DNA from: Cherax quadricarinatus
Taxonomy: Eukaryota; Arthropoda; Malacostraca; Decapoda; Parastacidae
Assembly: GCF_038502225.1 (NCBI RefSeq)
Contig: NW_027195265.1
Location: forward strand, 62,001 to 126,000
Length of the DNA: 64,000 bases
Reading direction: 5' to 3'
Under the pieces are notes generated by a model. The model saw nothing but the letters and a program-made list of their open reading frames with translations, had not been told where the DNA came from and did not search any database. A program made the translations under genes and the position numbers. Shown here one piece after another: positions 52,653-62,958 of this stretch (the first letter of the stretch is position 1; each line of letters starts with the position of its first letter).

Positions 52653-52994
52653 CACACACACCCACACCCACACACCAACACCCACACACACACCCTCACA
52701 CACACCCACACACACCCACCTACCCACCCACCCACACACACACACCCTCACACACACCCACACACACCCACCCACACACACCCACACCCACACACACACA
52801 CACCCACACACACACACCCACACACCAACACCCACACACCCACCCACCCATACACCCACACACACCCACCCACCCACAACACACACACACACAAACACAC
52901 ACACAACACACACACACACACACCCACACCAACACACCCACCCACCCATACACATACACACACCCACCCACACACAACACACACACACACACAC
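52653..52994 (+). repeat. (AC)n / ACCC-rich array
   Basis: ACACCC and ACAC units without interruption by other sequence. It joins the tail of CR1-like copy 4 to the 3' end of LINE D. Confidence 0.95.
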
Positions 52995-53334
52995 GGTAAT
53001 GCATTATTTACAGCTAGCAAAGTCAGGGTATTTCTCCAGAATGGTCTGTAATATACCACTGTGGATAAAATACTTTGCCATTTCTTGAACATTTCTGAGT
53101 GAGTTGTTTCTAAATTCATTAATTTTATCGCACTCCAGTACATAATGACGCAGGGTGTGACAATAGTCCATCTGGCAAAGTTTACATTTCGTTTGGTCTA
53201 CATCTGGTGGTGGTGATTTAACCTGCCATAGATACTTGTAACCCAGCCGGAGCCGGGCGGTAGTGACATCCAAGAGTCTGCTTATCTTGTTGGATGCACC
53301 ATAGACATGTGGCTCAATATCCCTTACTAGCTGC
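52995..53334 (-). pseudogene. LINE D, C-terminal zinc-finger part
   Basis: The minus strand reads LLDVTTARLRLGYKYLW, then the zinc-finger-like CKLCQMDYCHTLRHYVLEC and KINEFRNNSLRNVQEMAKYF, ending FASCK and a stop about eight bases before the AC array. Such a C-terminal CCHC/CCHH motif is common at the end of I/R1/LOA-type LINE proteins. It is the 3' half of an element whose RT lies next to it in the opposite direction. Confidence 0.8.
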
Positions 53335-54545
53335 TTGTGTAAAACATTCGAAAGGATGATTCTTAATCGTCTTATGCACAGAATTAAGGAATTCTTGTCT
53401 CCCCAGTTGCATGGCTTCATGCATGGAAGGAGTGTGCATCATTGCATTACCACCTTTCTCACTCTGCACACTGACAGCTCATACACTACGTTCCTTGACC
53501 TTAAATCCGCTTTTGATGTAGCCAACCGACATGTAATCATTAGTGAACTTGCCAGAATGGATGTTGGAGGATGGCTTCTCCGCTGGATTAAAGGTTACCT
53601 GTCCAACAGAAAGTCATCTGTGTTGTTCCAGGGACAAAGAAGTGTAACTAAAGATTTTGAATTAGGAACCCCACAGGGAGGTGTGCTTAGTCCCACCCTT
53701 TTCAACAATCTGATTAATGCCTTACTTAATGCCATGCCTAGCCAGCCCCATCATTATATGGTTAGTTTTGCTGATGACATAATGATTCACACCACCGGAT
53801 TCTCCAACACCCAAAACATTCTTAATCATGTACTAGCCTCGTGGCAGGACCTGGGGTTAATAATCTCAGGGGATAAAACAAAAATACTCAACAGGCGTCC
53901 TCCTCGGCAGAGAGGCACAGTTCGTCAGATCCAGTTGCATGATGGGTCTCTTCTAGAATATGTAAGCAGATACAGGTATCTAGGCTTTGAGGTTCCACTA
54001 CTTGGACCGGTTGTAACGAGACTTTGTCGCCAATACAAAGAAAGGCTGAGAGTACTTAGAGTTGTGGCTGGGTTTCACCCCAGGTATGGTGCTAATGTTA
54101 AAATTGTGAAAATGATGTATCTTGCTTATATTAGATCATTGGTTGATTATGCGGCGCCACTACTTGCACTCGTGTCTGACTGGAAGCTTGGAGGGCTGGA
54201 AAAACTGCAGAACGAAGCAATGAGGATCATCCTAGGATGCCCTCGTACTGCCAAAATTTTAAATATGCGGAAAGAACTTAATATTCCAAGCATTAGAGAT
54301 CGTGTTACTGAAAGAAATATCCTTATTGGGGTCAATATGCTCAGGCAAGCCCATTCAAACCCCTGCACAGAAGCCCTCCAAACTTTCCTCAGCACTGGTG
54401 AACATCCTTCCAGATGGATCAAAAAACTGGAACCGACCTCTGCATGAACCAGCTACATGATCTATATCAAGTTAGACAACAGAGACATTTCCCTGCTCCA
54501 TGGGATATTACCCCATTCTTGTTTGTTCATTATTTGCTATTAAAC
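53335..54545 (+). pseudogene. LINE D, reverse transcriptase part (inverted)
   Basis: Starts without a native beginning at CKTFERMILNRLMHRIKEF. RT blocks are LHGFMHGRSVHHCITTF, palm A FLDLKSAFDVANRH, GTPQGGVLSPTLFNNLINAL, palm C SFADDIMIH, and LGLIISGDKTKIL, then the thumb (YIRSLVDYAAPLLAL, KLQNEAMRIILGCPRT). After the stop at 54445-54447 the next frame continues as HFPAPWDITPF to about 54540. The catalytic residues are intact. It lies head to head with the C-terminal part at 52995-53334. Confidence 0.88.
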
Positions 54546-54554
54546 TACAGTATA

Positions 54555-54665
54555 AAAAAGTCAACCCATGCATGACTGCATATTGCAATGGCTATTTGGA
54601 CAGGTATTGGATAGTGACATTATGTGTTTACTCTTGAATACAGCAAAGAATCAAACATTTTTGCT
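54555..54665 (-). mobile_element. piggyBac-like element fragment, copy D
   Basis: Matches the complement of about 10425-10535 in copy A (AATGGCTATTTGGACA, TGTTTACT, AATCAAACATTT). Both ends of the element are missing. Confidence 0.7.
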
Positions 54666-54671
54666 ACTGCT

Positions 54672-54720
54672 AATAATAACAATAGTAATAATAATAATAA
54701 TAATAATAAATAATAATAAA
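54672..54720 (+). repeat. (AAT)n microsatellite
   Basis: Imperfect AAT units. Confidence 0.9.
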
Positions 54721-54721
54721 T

Positions 54722-54763
54722 ATGATGGAACTGAAGAAGGAAATTGTACAAAAATATGAGGGA
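54722..54763 (+). pseudogene. Tigger N-terminal fragment
   Basis: ATGATGGAACTGAAGAAGGA and the following bases read MELKKEIVQKYEG, like the first helix-turn-helix of Tigger transposase (KKEIIQKYESGV). LINE E begins directly behind. Confidence 0.5.
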
Positions 54764-54852
54764 GTGGTTTACCTGGACCTGGATTTTACCTGGAGAGAGT
54801 TCTGGGGATTAATGCCCCCGTGGCCCGGTCTGTGACCAGGCCTCCTGGTGGA

Positions 54853-55604
54853 TCAGAGCCTGATCAACCAGGCTGTTACTGCTGGCTGCACGCAATCCAA
54901 CGTACGAGCCACAGCCCAGCTAGTCAGGTACCGACTTTGGGCGTTTGTCCAGTGCCAGCTTGAAGACAGCCAGGGGTCTATTGGTAACCCCCTTATGTAT
55001 GCTGGGAGGCAGTTGAACAGTATCGGGCCCCTGACACTCATTGTGTTGTCTCTTAACGTGCTAGTGACACCCCTGCTTTTCATTGGGGGGATGTTGCATT
55101 GTCTGCCGAGTCTTTTGCTTTCGTTGTGAGTGATTTTCGTGTGCAAGTTCGGTACTAGTCCCACTAGGATTTTCCAGGTGTATATAATCATGTATCTCTC
55201 CCTCCTGCATTCCAGGGAATACAGGTTCAGGAACCTCAAGCGCTCCCAGTAATTGAGGTGTTTTATCTCCGTTATGCGTGCCGTGAAAGTTCTCTGTACA
55301 TTTTCTAGGTCAGCAATTTCACCTGCCTTGAAAGGTGCTGTTAGTGTGCAGCAATATTCCAGCCTAGATAGAACAAGTGACCTGAAGAGTGTCATCATGG
55401 GCTTGGCATCCCTAGTTTTGAAGGTTCTCATTATCCATCCTGTCATTTTTCTAGCAGATGCGATTGATACAATGTTATGGTCCTTGAAGGTGAGATCCTC
55501 CGACATGATCACTCCCAGGTCTTTGACGTTGGTGTTTCGCTCTATTTTGTGGCCAGAATTTGTTTTGTACTCTGATGAAGATTTAATTTCCTCGTGTTTA
55601 CCAT
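54853..55604 (-). pseudogene. LINE E copy A, RT thumb and C-terminus
   Basis: Reads VIMSEDLTFKDHNIVSIASA, a RLEYCCTLTAPFK block, RTFTARITEIKHLNYWERL and YMIIYTWKILVGLVPNL. The frame continues from 58832-59176 across the RTE-like insertion. Confidence 0.85.
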
Positions 55605-55639
55605 TATTTTTTTTTTATTTTTTATTAGCACACTGGCCG

Positions 55640-56305
55640 ATTCCCACGAAGGCAGGGTGGTCCACCAAGGCAGGGTGGTCCACCAAGGCAGGGTGACCCA
55701 CCAAGGCAGGGGGATCCACCAAGGCAGGGTGACCCACCAAGGCAGGGTGACCCACCAAGGCAGGGTGGTCCACCAAGGCAGGGTGGTCCACCAAGGCAGG
55801 GTGGCCCACCAAGGCAGGGTGACTCACCAAGGCAGGGGGGTCCACCAAGGCAGGGTGACCCACCAAGGCAGGGTGACCCATCAAGGCAGGGTGGCCCACC
55901 AAGGCAGGGTGGCCCACCAAGGCAGGGTGGCCCTCCAAGGCAGGGTGACCCACCAAGGCAGGGTGACCCACCAAGGCAGGGTGACCCACCAAGGCAGGGT
56001 GACCTACCAAGGCAGGGTGAACCACCAAGGCAGGGTGGTCCACCAAGGCAGGGTGGTCCACCAAGGCAGGGTGACCCACCAAGGCAGGGTGACCCACCAA
56101 GGCAGGGTGACCCACCAAGGCAGGATGACCCACCAAGGCAGGGTGACCCATCAAGGCAGGGTGACCCACCAAGGCAGGGTGACCCACCAAGGCAGGGTGA
56201 CCCACCAAGACAGGGTGACTCACCAAGGCAGGGTGACCCACCAAGGCAGGGTGACCCACCAAGGCAGGGTGACCCACCAAGGCAGGGTGACCCACCAAGG
56301 CAGGG
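55640..56305 (-). repeat. 18-bp minisatellite in RTE 3' end, about 37 units
   Basis: Unit CACCAAGGCAGGGTGACC with point variants. In other copies of this 3' end one to four units are found, so the array expanded in this copy. Frames of HQGRVTHQGRVT type on plus and HPALVG on minus are artefacts. Confidence 0.95.
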
Positions 56306-56682
56306 TGGCCCGAAAAAGAAAAACTTTCACCATCATTCACTCCATCACTGTCTTGCCAGAAGGGTGCTTTACACTACAGTTTTTAAACTGCAACATTAAC
56401 ACCCCTCCTTCAGAGTGCAGGCACTGTACTTCCCATCTCCAGGACTCAAGTCCTGCCTGCCGGTTTCCCTGAATCCCTTCATAAATATTACTTTGCTCAT
56501 ACTCCAACAGCACGTCAAGTATTAAAAACCATTTGTCTCCATTCACTCCTATCAAACACGCTCATGCATGCCCGCTGGAAGTCCAAGCCCCTCGCACACA
56601 AAACCTCCCTTACCCCCTCCCTCCAACCTTTCCTAGGCCGACCCCTACCCCGCCTTCCTTCCACTACAGACTGATACACTCT

Positions 56683-58823
56683 TCAAGTCATTCTGTTTCG
56701 TTCCATTCTCTCTACTTGTCCGAACCACCTCAACAACCCCTCCTCAGCCCTCTGGACAACAGTTTTGGCAATCCCGCACCACCTCCTAACTTCCAAACTA
56801 TGAATTCTCTGCATTATATTCACACCACACATTGTCCTCAGACATGATATCTCCACTGCCTCCAGCCTTCTCCTCGTTGCAACATTCATCACCCATGCTT
56901 CACACCCATATAAGAGCATTGGTAAAACTATACTCTCATACATTCCCCTCTTTGCCTCCAAGGACAAAGTTCTTCGTCTCCACAGACTCCTAAGTGCACC
57001 GCTTACCCTTTTCCCCTCATCAATTCTATGATTCACCTCATCTTTCATAGACCCATCCGCTGACACGTCCACTCCTAAATATCTGAATACATTCACCTCC
57101 TCCATACTCTCTCCCTCCAATCTGATATCGAATCTTTCATCACCTAATCTTTTTGTTATCCTCATAACCTTACTCTTTCCTGTATTCACTTTTAATTTTC
57201 TTCTTTTACATACCCTACCAAATTCATCCACCAACCTCTGCAACTTCTCTTCAGAATCACCCAAGAGCACAGTGTCATCAGCAAAGAGCAACTGTGACAA
57301 CTCCCACTTTGTGTGTGATCCTTAATCTTTTAACTCCATGCCTCTTGCCAAGATCCAAGCATTTACATCTCTTACAACCCCATCTATAAATATATTAACC
57401 AACCACGGTGACATCATACATCCTTGTCTAAGGCCTACTTTTACTGGGAAATAATCTCCCTCTTTCTTACATACTCTTAACTTGAGCCTCACTATCCTCG
57501 TAAAAACTCTTCACTGCTTTCAGTAACCTACCTCCTATACCATACACCTGCAACATCTGCCACATTGCCCCCCTATCCACCCTGTCATACGCCTTTTCCA
57601 AATCCATAAATGCACACAAAAACCTCTTTAGCCTTATCTAAATACTGTTCACTTATATGTTTCACTGTAAACACCTGGTCCACACACCCCCTACCTTTCC
57701 TAAAGCCTCCTTGTTCATCTCCTATCCTACTCTCTGTCTTACTCTTAATTCTTTCAATAATAACTCTACCATACACTTTACCAGGTATACTCAACAGACT
57801 GATCCCCCTATAATTTCTGCACTCTCTTTTGTCCCCTTTGCCTTTATACAAAGGAACTATGCATGCTCTCTGCCAATCCCTAGGTACCTTACCCTCTTCC
57901 ATACATTTATTAAATAATAGCACCAACCACTCCAAAACTATATCCCCACCTGCTTTTAACATTTCTATCTTTATCCCATCAATCCCAGCTGTCTTACCCC
58001 CTTTCATTTTACCTACTGCCCCATGCAATTCCCCCACACTCACAACTGGCTCTTCCTCACTCCTACAAGATGTTATTCCTCCTTGCCCTATACACGAAAT
58101 TCCGGCTTCCCTATCTTCATCAACATTTAACAATTCCTCAAAATATTCCCTCCATCTTCCCAATACCTCTAACTCTCCATTTAATAACTCTCCTCTCCTA
58201 TTTTTAACTGACACATCCATTTGCTCTCTAGGCTTCCTTAACATGTTAATCTCACTCCAAAACTTTTTCTTATTTTCAACAAAATTTGTTGATAACATCT
58301 CACCCACTCTCTCATTTGCTCTCTTTTTATATTGCTTCACCACTCTCTTAACCTCTCAGTTTTTCTCCATATACTCTTCCCTCCTTGCATCACTTTTACT
58401 ATGTAAAAACTTCTCATATGCTAACTTTTTCTCCCTTACTACTCTCTTTACATCATCATTCCACCAATCGCTCCTTTTCCCTCCCGCACCCACTTTCCTG
58501 TAACCACAAACTTCTGCTGAACACTCTAACACTACATTTTTAAACCTACCCCATACCTCTTCGACCCTATTGCCTATGCTCTCATTAGCCCATCTATCCT
58601 CCAATAGCTGTTTATATCTTACCCTAACTGCCTCCTCTTTTAGTTTATAAACCTTCACCTCTCTCTTCCCTGATGCTTCTATTCTCCTTGTATCCCATCT
58701 ACCTTTTACTCTCGGTGTAGCTACAACTAAAAAGTGATCTAATATATCTGTGGCCCCTCTATAAACATGTACATCCTGAAGTCTACTCAACAGTCTTTTA
58801 TCTACTAATACATAATCCAACAA
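56683..58823 (-). pseudogene. RTE-like LINE protein (endonuclease end, RT)
   Basis: 58356-58823: the end of the endonuclease and the linker (LDYVLVDKRLLSRLQDV, DHFLVVATPRVKGRWD, DWWNDDVKRVVREKK). 57585-58343: the RT front (VGKMKGGKTAGIDGIKIEML, ACIVPLYKGKGDKRECRNYR, GISLLSIPGKVYGRVI, EQGGFRKGRGCVDQVF). One lost base near 57608 moves palm A (MDLEKAYDRVD) into another frame. 56683-57300: palm C (LLFADDTVLLGD) and the thumb to LLRWFGQVERM. At least three frame changes; non-functional. Confidence 0.88.
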
Positions 58824-58831
58824 ACTAATTG

Positions 58832-59690
58832 TAATTGAAATTTCTCATCGTTGAACTTCATACTGTTTTCTGCAGCCCACTGAAAGATTTGGTTGATGTC
58901 CGCCTGGAGCCTTGCAGTGTCTGCAATGGAAGACACTGTCATGCAGATTCGGGTGTCATCTGCTAAGGAAGACACGGTGCTGTGGCTGACATCCTTGTCT
59001 ATGTCAGATATGAGGATGAGAAACAAGATGGGAGCGAGTACTGTGCCTTTTGGAACAGAGCTTTTCACTGTAGCCGCCTCAGACTTTACTCTCTTGACTA
59101 CTACTCTTTGTGTTCTGTTTGTGAGGAAATTATAGATCCATCTACCAACTTTTCCTGTTATTCCTTTAGCACGCATTTTGTGCTCTATTACACCATGGTC
59201 ACACTTGTCGAAGGCTTTTGCAAAGTCTGTATATATTGCATCTGCATTCTTTTAGTCTTCTAGTGCATCTAGGACCTTGTCGTAGTGATCCAGTAGCTGA
59301 GACAGACAGGAATGACCTGCTCTAAACCCATGTTGCCCTGGGTTGTGTAATTGATGGGTATCTAGGTGGGTGGCGATCTTGCTTCTTAGGACCCTTTCAA
59401 GGATTTTTATATGGGATGTTAGTGCTTTCGGTCTGTATTTCTTTGCTATTGCTTTACTGCCCCCTTTGTGGAGTGGGGCTATGTCTGTTGTTTTTAGTAA
59501 CTGTGGGACGACCCCCGTGTCCATGCACCCTCTCCATAGGATGGTAAAAGCTCGTGATAGGGGCTTCTTGCAGTTCTTGATGAACATGGAGTTCCATGAG
59601 TCTGGCCCTGAGGCAGAGTGCATGGCCATGTCATTTATCGCCTGTTCGAAGTCATTTGGCATCAGGATAACATCAGATAGGTTATTTACT
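58832..59690 (-). pseudogene. LINE E copy A, RT front and palm
   Basis: 59252-59690 reads FEQAINDMAMHSASGPDSWN, LLKTTDIAPLHKGGSKA and HNPGQHGFRAGHSCLSQLLD. 58832-59176 reads VGRWIYNFLTNRTQRVVVKR, SSVPKGTVLAPILFLIL (Q to K), and SSLADDTRI, where the usual F of FADD is L. Palm A falls in the gap around 59200 in another frame. Non-functional. Confidence 0.85.
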
Positions 59691-59930
59691 ATTTTTTTTA
59701 TTATCACACTGGCCGATTCCCACCAAGGCAGGGTGGCCCGAAAAAGAAAAACTTTCACCATCATTCACTTCATCACTGTCTTGCCAGAAGGGTGCTTTAC
59801 ACTACAGTTTTTAAACTGCAACATTAACACCCCTCCTTCAGAGTGCAGGCACTGTACTTCCCATCTCCAGGACTCAAGTCCGGCCTGCCAGTTTCCCTGA
59901 ACCCCTTCATAAATGTTACTTTGCTTGTGT
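59691..59930 (-). mobile_element. RTE-like LINE 3' tail
   Basis: The tail with one minisatellite unit, matching 55605-55660 joined to 56300-56500. It separates the two LINE E copies. Confidence 0.85.
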
Positions 59931-62900
59931 TTACCTGGAGTTTACCTGGAGAGAGTTCCGGGGGTCAACGCCCCCGCGGCCCGGTCTGTGACCAGGCCTC
60001 CTGGTGGATCAGAGCCTGATCAACCAGGCTGTTGCTGCTGGCTGCACGCAAACCAACGTACGAGCCACAGCCCGGCTGGTCAAGAACCGACTTTAGGCGC
60101 TTGTCCAGTGCCAGCTTGAAGACTGCCAGGGGTCTGTTGGTAATCCCCCTTATGTATGCTGGGAGGCAGTTGAACAGTCTCGGGCCCCTGACACTTATTG
60201 TATGGTCTCTTAACATGCTAGTGACACCCCTGCTTTTCATTGGGGGAATGTTGCATCGTCTGCCAAGTCTTTTGCTTTCGTAGTGAGTGATTTTCGTGTG
60301 CAAGTTCGGTACTAGTCGCACTAGGATTTTCCAGGTGTATATAATCATGTATCTCTCCCACCTGCGTTCCAGGGAATACAGGTTTAGGAACCTCAAGCGC
60401 TCCCAGTAATTGAGGTGTTTTATCTCCGTTGTGTGTGCCGTGAAGGTTCTCTGCACATTTTCTAGGTCAGCAATTTCACCTGCCTTGAAAGGTGCTGTTA
60501 GTGTGCAGCAATATTCCAGCCTAGATGGAACAAGTAACCTGAAGAGTGTCATCATGGGCTTGGCCTCCCTAGTTTTGAAGGTTCTCATTATCCATCATGT
60601 CAATTTTCTAGCAGATGCGATTGATACAATGTTATGGTCCTTGAAGATGAGATCCTCCGACATGATCACTCCCAGGTCTTTGACGTTGGTGTTTCGCTCT
60701 ATTTTGTGGCCAGAATTTGTTTTGTACTCTGATGAAGATTTAATTTCCTCGTGTTTACCATATCTGAGTAATTGAAATTTCTCATCGTTGAACTTCATAT
60801 TGTTTTCTGCAGCCCACTGAAAGATTTGGTTGACGTCCGCCTGAAGCCTTGCAGTGTCTGCAATGGAAGACACTGTCATGCAGATTCGGGTGTCATCTGC
60901 AAAGGAAGACATGGTGCTGTGGCTGACATCCTTGTCTATGTCGGATATGAGGATGATGAACAAGATGGGAGCGAGTACTGTGCCTTGTGGAACAGAGCTT
61001 TTCACCGTAGCTGCCTCGGACTTTACTCTGTTGACGACTACTCTCTGTGTTCTGTTAGTGAGGAAATTATAGATCCATCAATAGACTTTTCCTGTTATTC
61101 CTTTAGCACGCATTTTGTGAGCTGTTACGCCATGATCACACTTGTCGAAGGCTTTTGCAAAGTCTGTATATATTACATCTGCATTCTTTTTGTCTTCTAG
61201 TGCATTTAGGACCTTGTCGTAGTGATCCAATAGTTGAGACAGACAGGAGCGACCTGTTCTAAACCCATGTTGCCCTGGGTTGTGTAACTGATGGATTTCT
61301 AGATGGGTGGTGATCTTGCTTCTTAGGACCCTTTCAAAGATTTTTATGATATGGGATGTTAGTGCTATCGGTCTGTAGTTCTTTGCTGTTGCTTTACTGC
61401 CCCCTTTGTGGAGTGGGGCTATGTCTGTTGTTTTTAGTAACTGTGGGACGACCCCCGTGTCCATGCTCCCTCTCCATAGGATGGAAAAGGCTCGTGATAG
61501 GGGCTTCTTGCAGTTCTTGATGAACACGGAGTTCCATGAGTCTGGCCCTGGGGCAGAGTGCATGGGCATGTCATTTATCGCCTGTTCGAAGTCATCTGGC
61601 ACCAGGATAACATCGGATAGGCTTGTGTTAACCAAATTTTGTGGCTCTCTCATAAAAAATTCATTTTGATCTTCGACTCTCAGTCTGGTTAGCGGCTTGC
61701 TAAAAACTGAGTCATATTGGGACTTGAGTAGCTCACTCATTTCCTTGCTGTCATCTGTGTAGTACCCATCTTGTTTAAGTAGGGGCCCAATACTGGACGT
61801 TGTTCTCGACTTTGATTTGGCATAGGAGAAGAAATACTTTGGGTTTCTTTCAATTTCATTTATGGCTTTTAGTTCTTCCCGCGATTCCTGACTCCTATAA
61901 GATTTCTTTAGCTTAAGTTCGATGCTTGCAATTTCTCTGACCAGTGTCTCCCTATGCATTTCAGATATATTGACCTCTTTTAGCCACTCTGTTATTCTTT
62001 TCCGTCGCCTGTAAAGGAAGCGCCTGTCTCTTTCTATTTTACATCTACTCCTCCTTTTTCTTAGAGGAATAAGCCTTGTGCATACATCGAGTGCCACCAA
62101 GTTAATCTGTTCTAGGCATAAGTTGGGGTCTGTGTTGCTTAGTATATCTTCCCAGCTTATATCGGTTAGGACTTGGTTTACTTGGTCCCACTATGTTTTT
62201 GTTATTGAAGTTGAATTTGGTGAATGCTCCCTCGTGACTAGTCTCATTATGTCGGTCTGGGGCTCCACGCATACATGTCTGAACCTCAATTATGTTGTGA
62301 TCTGAGTATATTGTTTTTGATATGGTGACATTTCTTATCAGATCATCATTGTTAGTGAAGATGAGGTCTAGTGTATTCTCCAGTCTAGTAGGCTCTATTA
62401 TTTGCTGGTTTAAATTGAATTTTGTGCAGAGATTTAAAAGCTCGTGTGAGTGTGAGTTTTCATCAGAGCTGCCTCCTGGTGTTATTACTGCAACAATATT
62501 ATTTGCTATATTCCTCCATTTTAGGTGCCTTAAGTTGAAATCCCCCAGGAGCAAGATGTTGGGGGCAGGAGCTGGCAGATTTTCCAGACAGTGGTCAATT
62601 TTTAACAGCTGTTCCTGGAATTGCTGGGATATTGCATCCGGAGGCTTGTAGACTACCACAATGACTAGGTTTTGGTTCTCGATCTTTACTGTTAAAAGTT
62701 CCACTACATCATTTGAGGCATTAAGCAGTTCTGTGCAAACAAGTGACTCTGTGATATACAGGCCAACCACCCCTCCCCCCCTTTTGCCTGTTCACTCTGT
62801 CGCATCTGTATAGGTTGTGACCTGGGATCCATATTTCGTTGTCCAAGTGATCCTTTACGTGGGTCTCTGTGAAAGCCGCAAACATTGCATTTACCTCTGC

Positions 62901-62956
62901 AAGCAGTCCACGGATGAAAGGTATTTTGTTGTTCATTGCTGGCTTTAGACCCTGTA
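59931..62956 (-). mobile_element. LINE E (CR1/L2-like), copy B
   Basis: Minus strand, about 3.0 kb, from the endonuclease to a 3' end with CCAGGTAAAC repeats. It is cut at the 5' side by the Tigger at 62959. Confidence 0.9.
59965..62936 (-). pseudogene. LINE E copy B protein (endonuclease, RT)
   Basis: 62721-62936: endonuclease front (AFTETHVKDHLDNEIWI). A frameshift lies in a C/T-rich tract near 62775. 62102-62770: VVVYKPPD, ILLLGDFNLRHLKW, DLIFTN and SDHNIIEV. 61078-62100: linker and RT front (NPKYFFSYAKSK, APGPDSWNSVFIKN, NYRPIALTSHIIKIFERVL) and palm A TDFAKAFDKCDH. 60595-61005: SSVPQGTVLAPILFIILISD and SSFADDTRI. 59965-60588: thumb and C-terminus. Catalytic residues are intact, but at least four frame changes break it. 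Confidence 0.88.
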
Positions 62957-62958
62957 TA

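Larger units (their letters stand above)
55605..58831 (-). mobile_element. RTE-like LINE with minisatellite 3' end
   Basis: A minus-strand LINE, 5'-truncated in the endonuclease. Its 3' end (55605-56480) carries CACTGGCCGATTCCCAC, an 18-bp minisatellite and the common 3' UTR that also occurs at 26158, 59691 and, inverted, at 16931. The RT sequence (MDLEKAYDRVDRG, LLFADDTVLLGDS, YGCEAWVM) is of the RTE type. Confidence 0.88.
54764..59690 (-). mobile_element. LINE E (CR1/L2-like), copy A, split by an RTE-like LINE
   Basis: Minus strand. The 3' end shows tandem CCAGGTAAA units (54764-54800). Coding parts lie at 54853-55600 and 58832-59690; the RTE-like LINE occupies 55605-58831. Compared with copy B (59931-62956) a few bases are missing at the insertion point. 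At 59690 the copy ends against an RTE tail. Confidence 0.88.

Noticed and set aside
55594..56472. Long frames HQGRVTHQGRV (+) and HPALVGHPALV (-)
   Set aside because: They come from the 18-bp minisatellite in the RTE tail on both strands.
59913..60283. A separate plus-strand gene in the LINE E 3' region
   Set aside because: Same frames recur in both LINE E copies opposite the RT C-terminus, so they are shadows.
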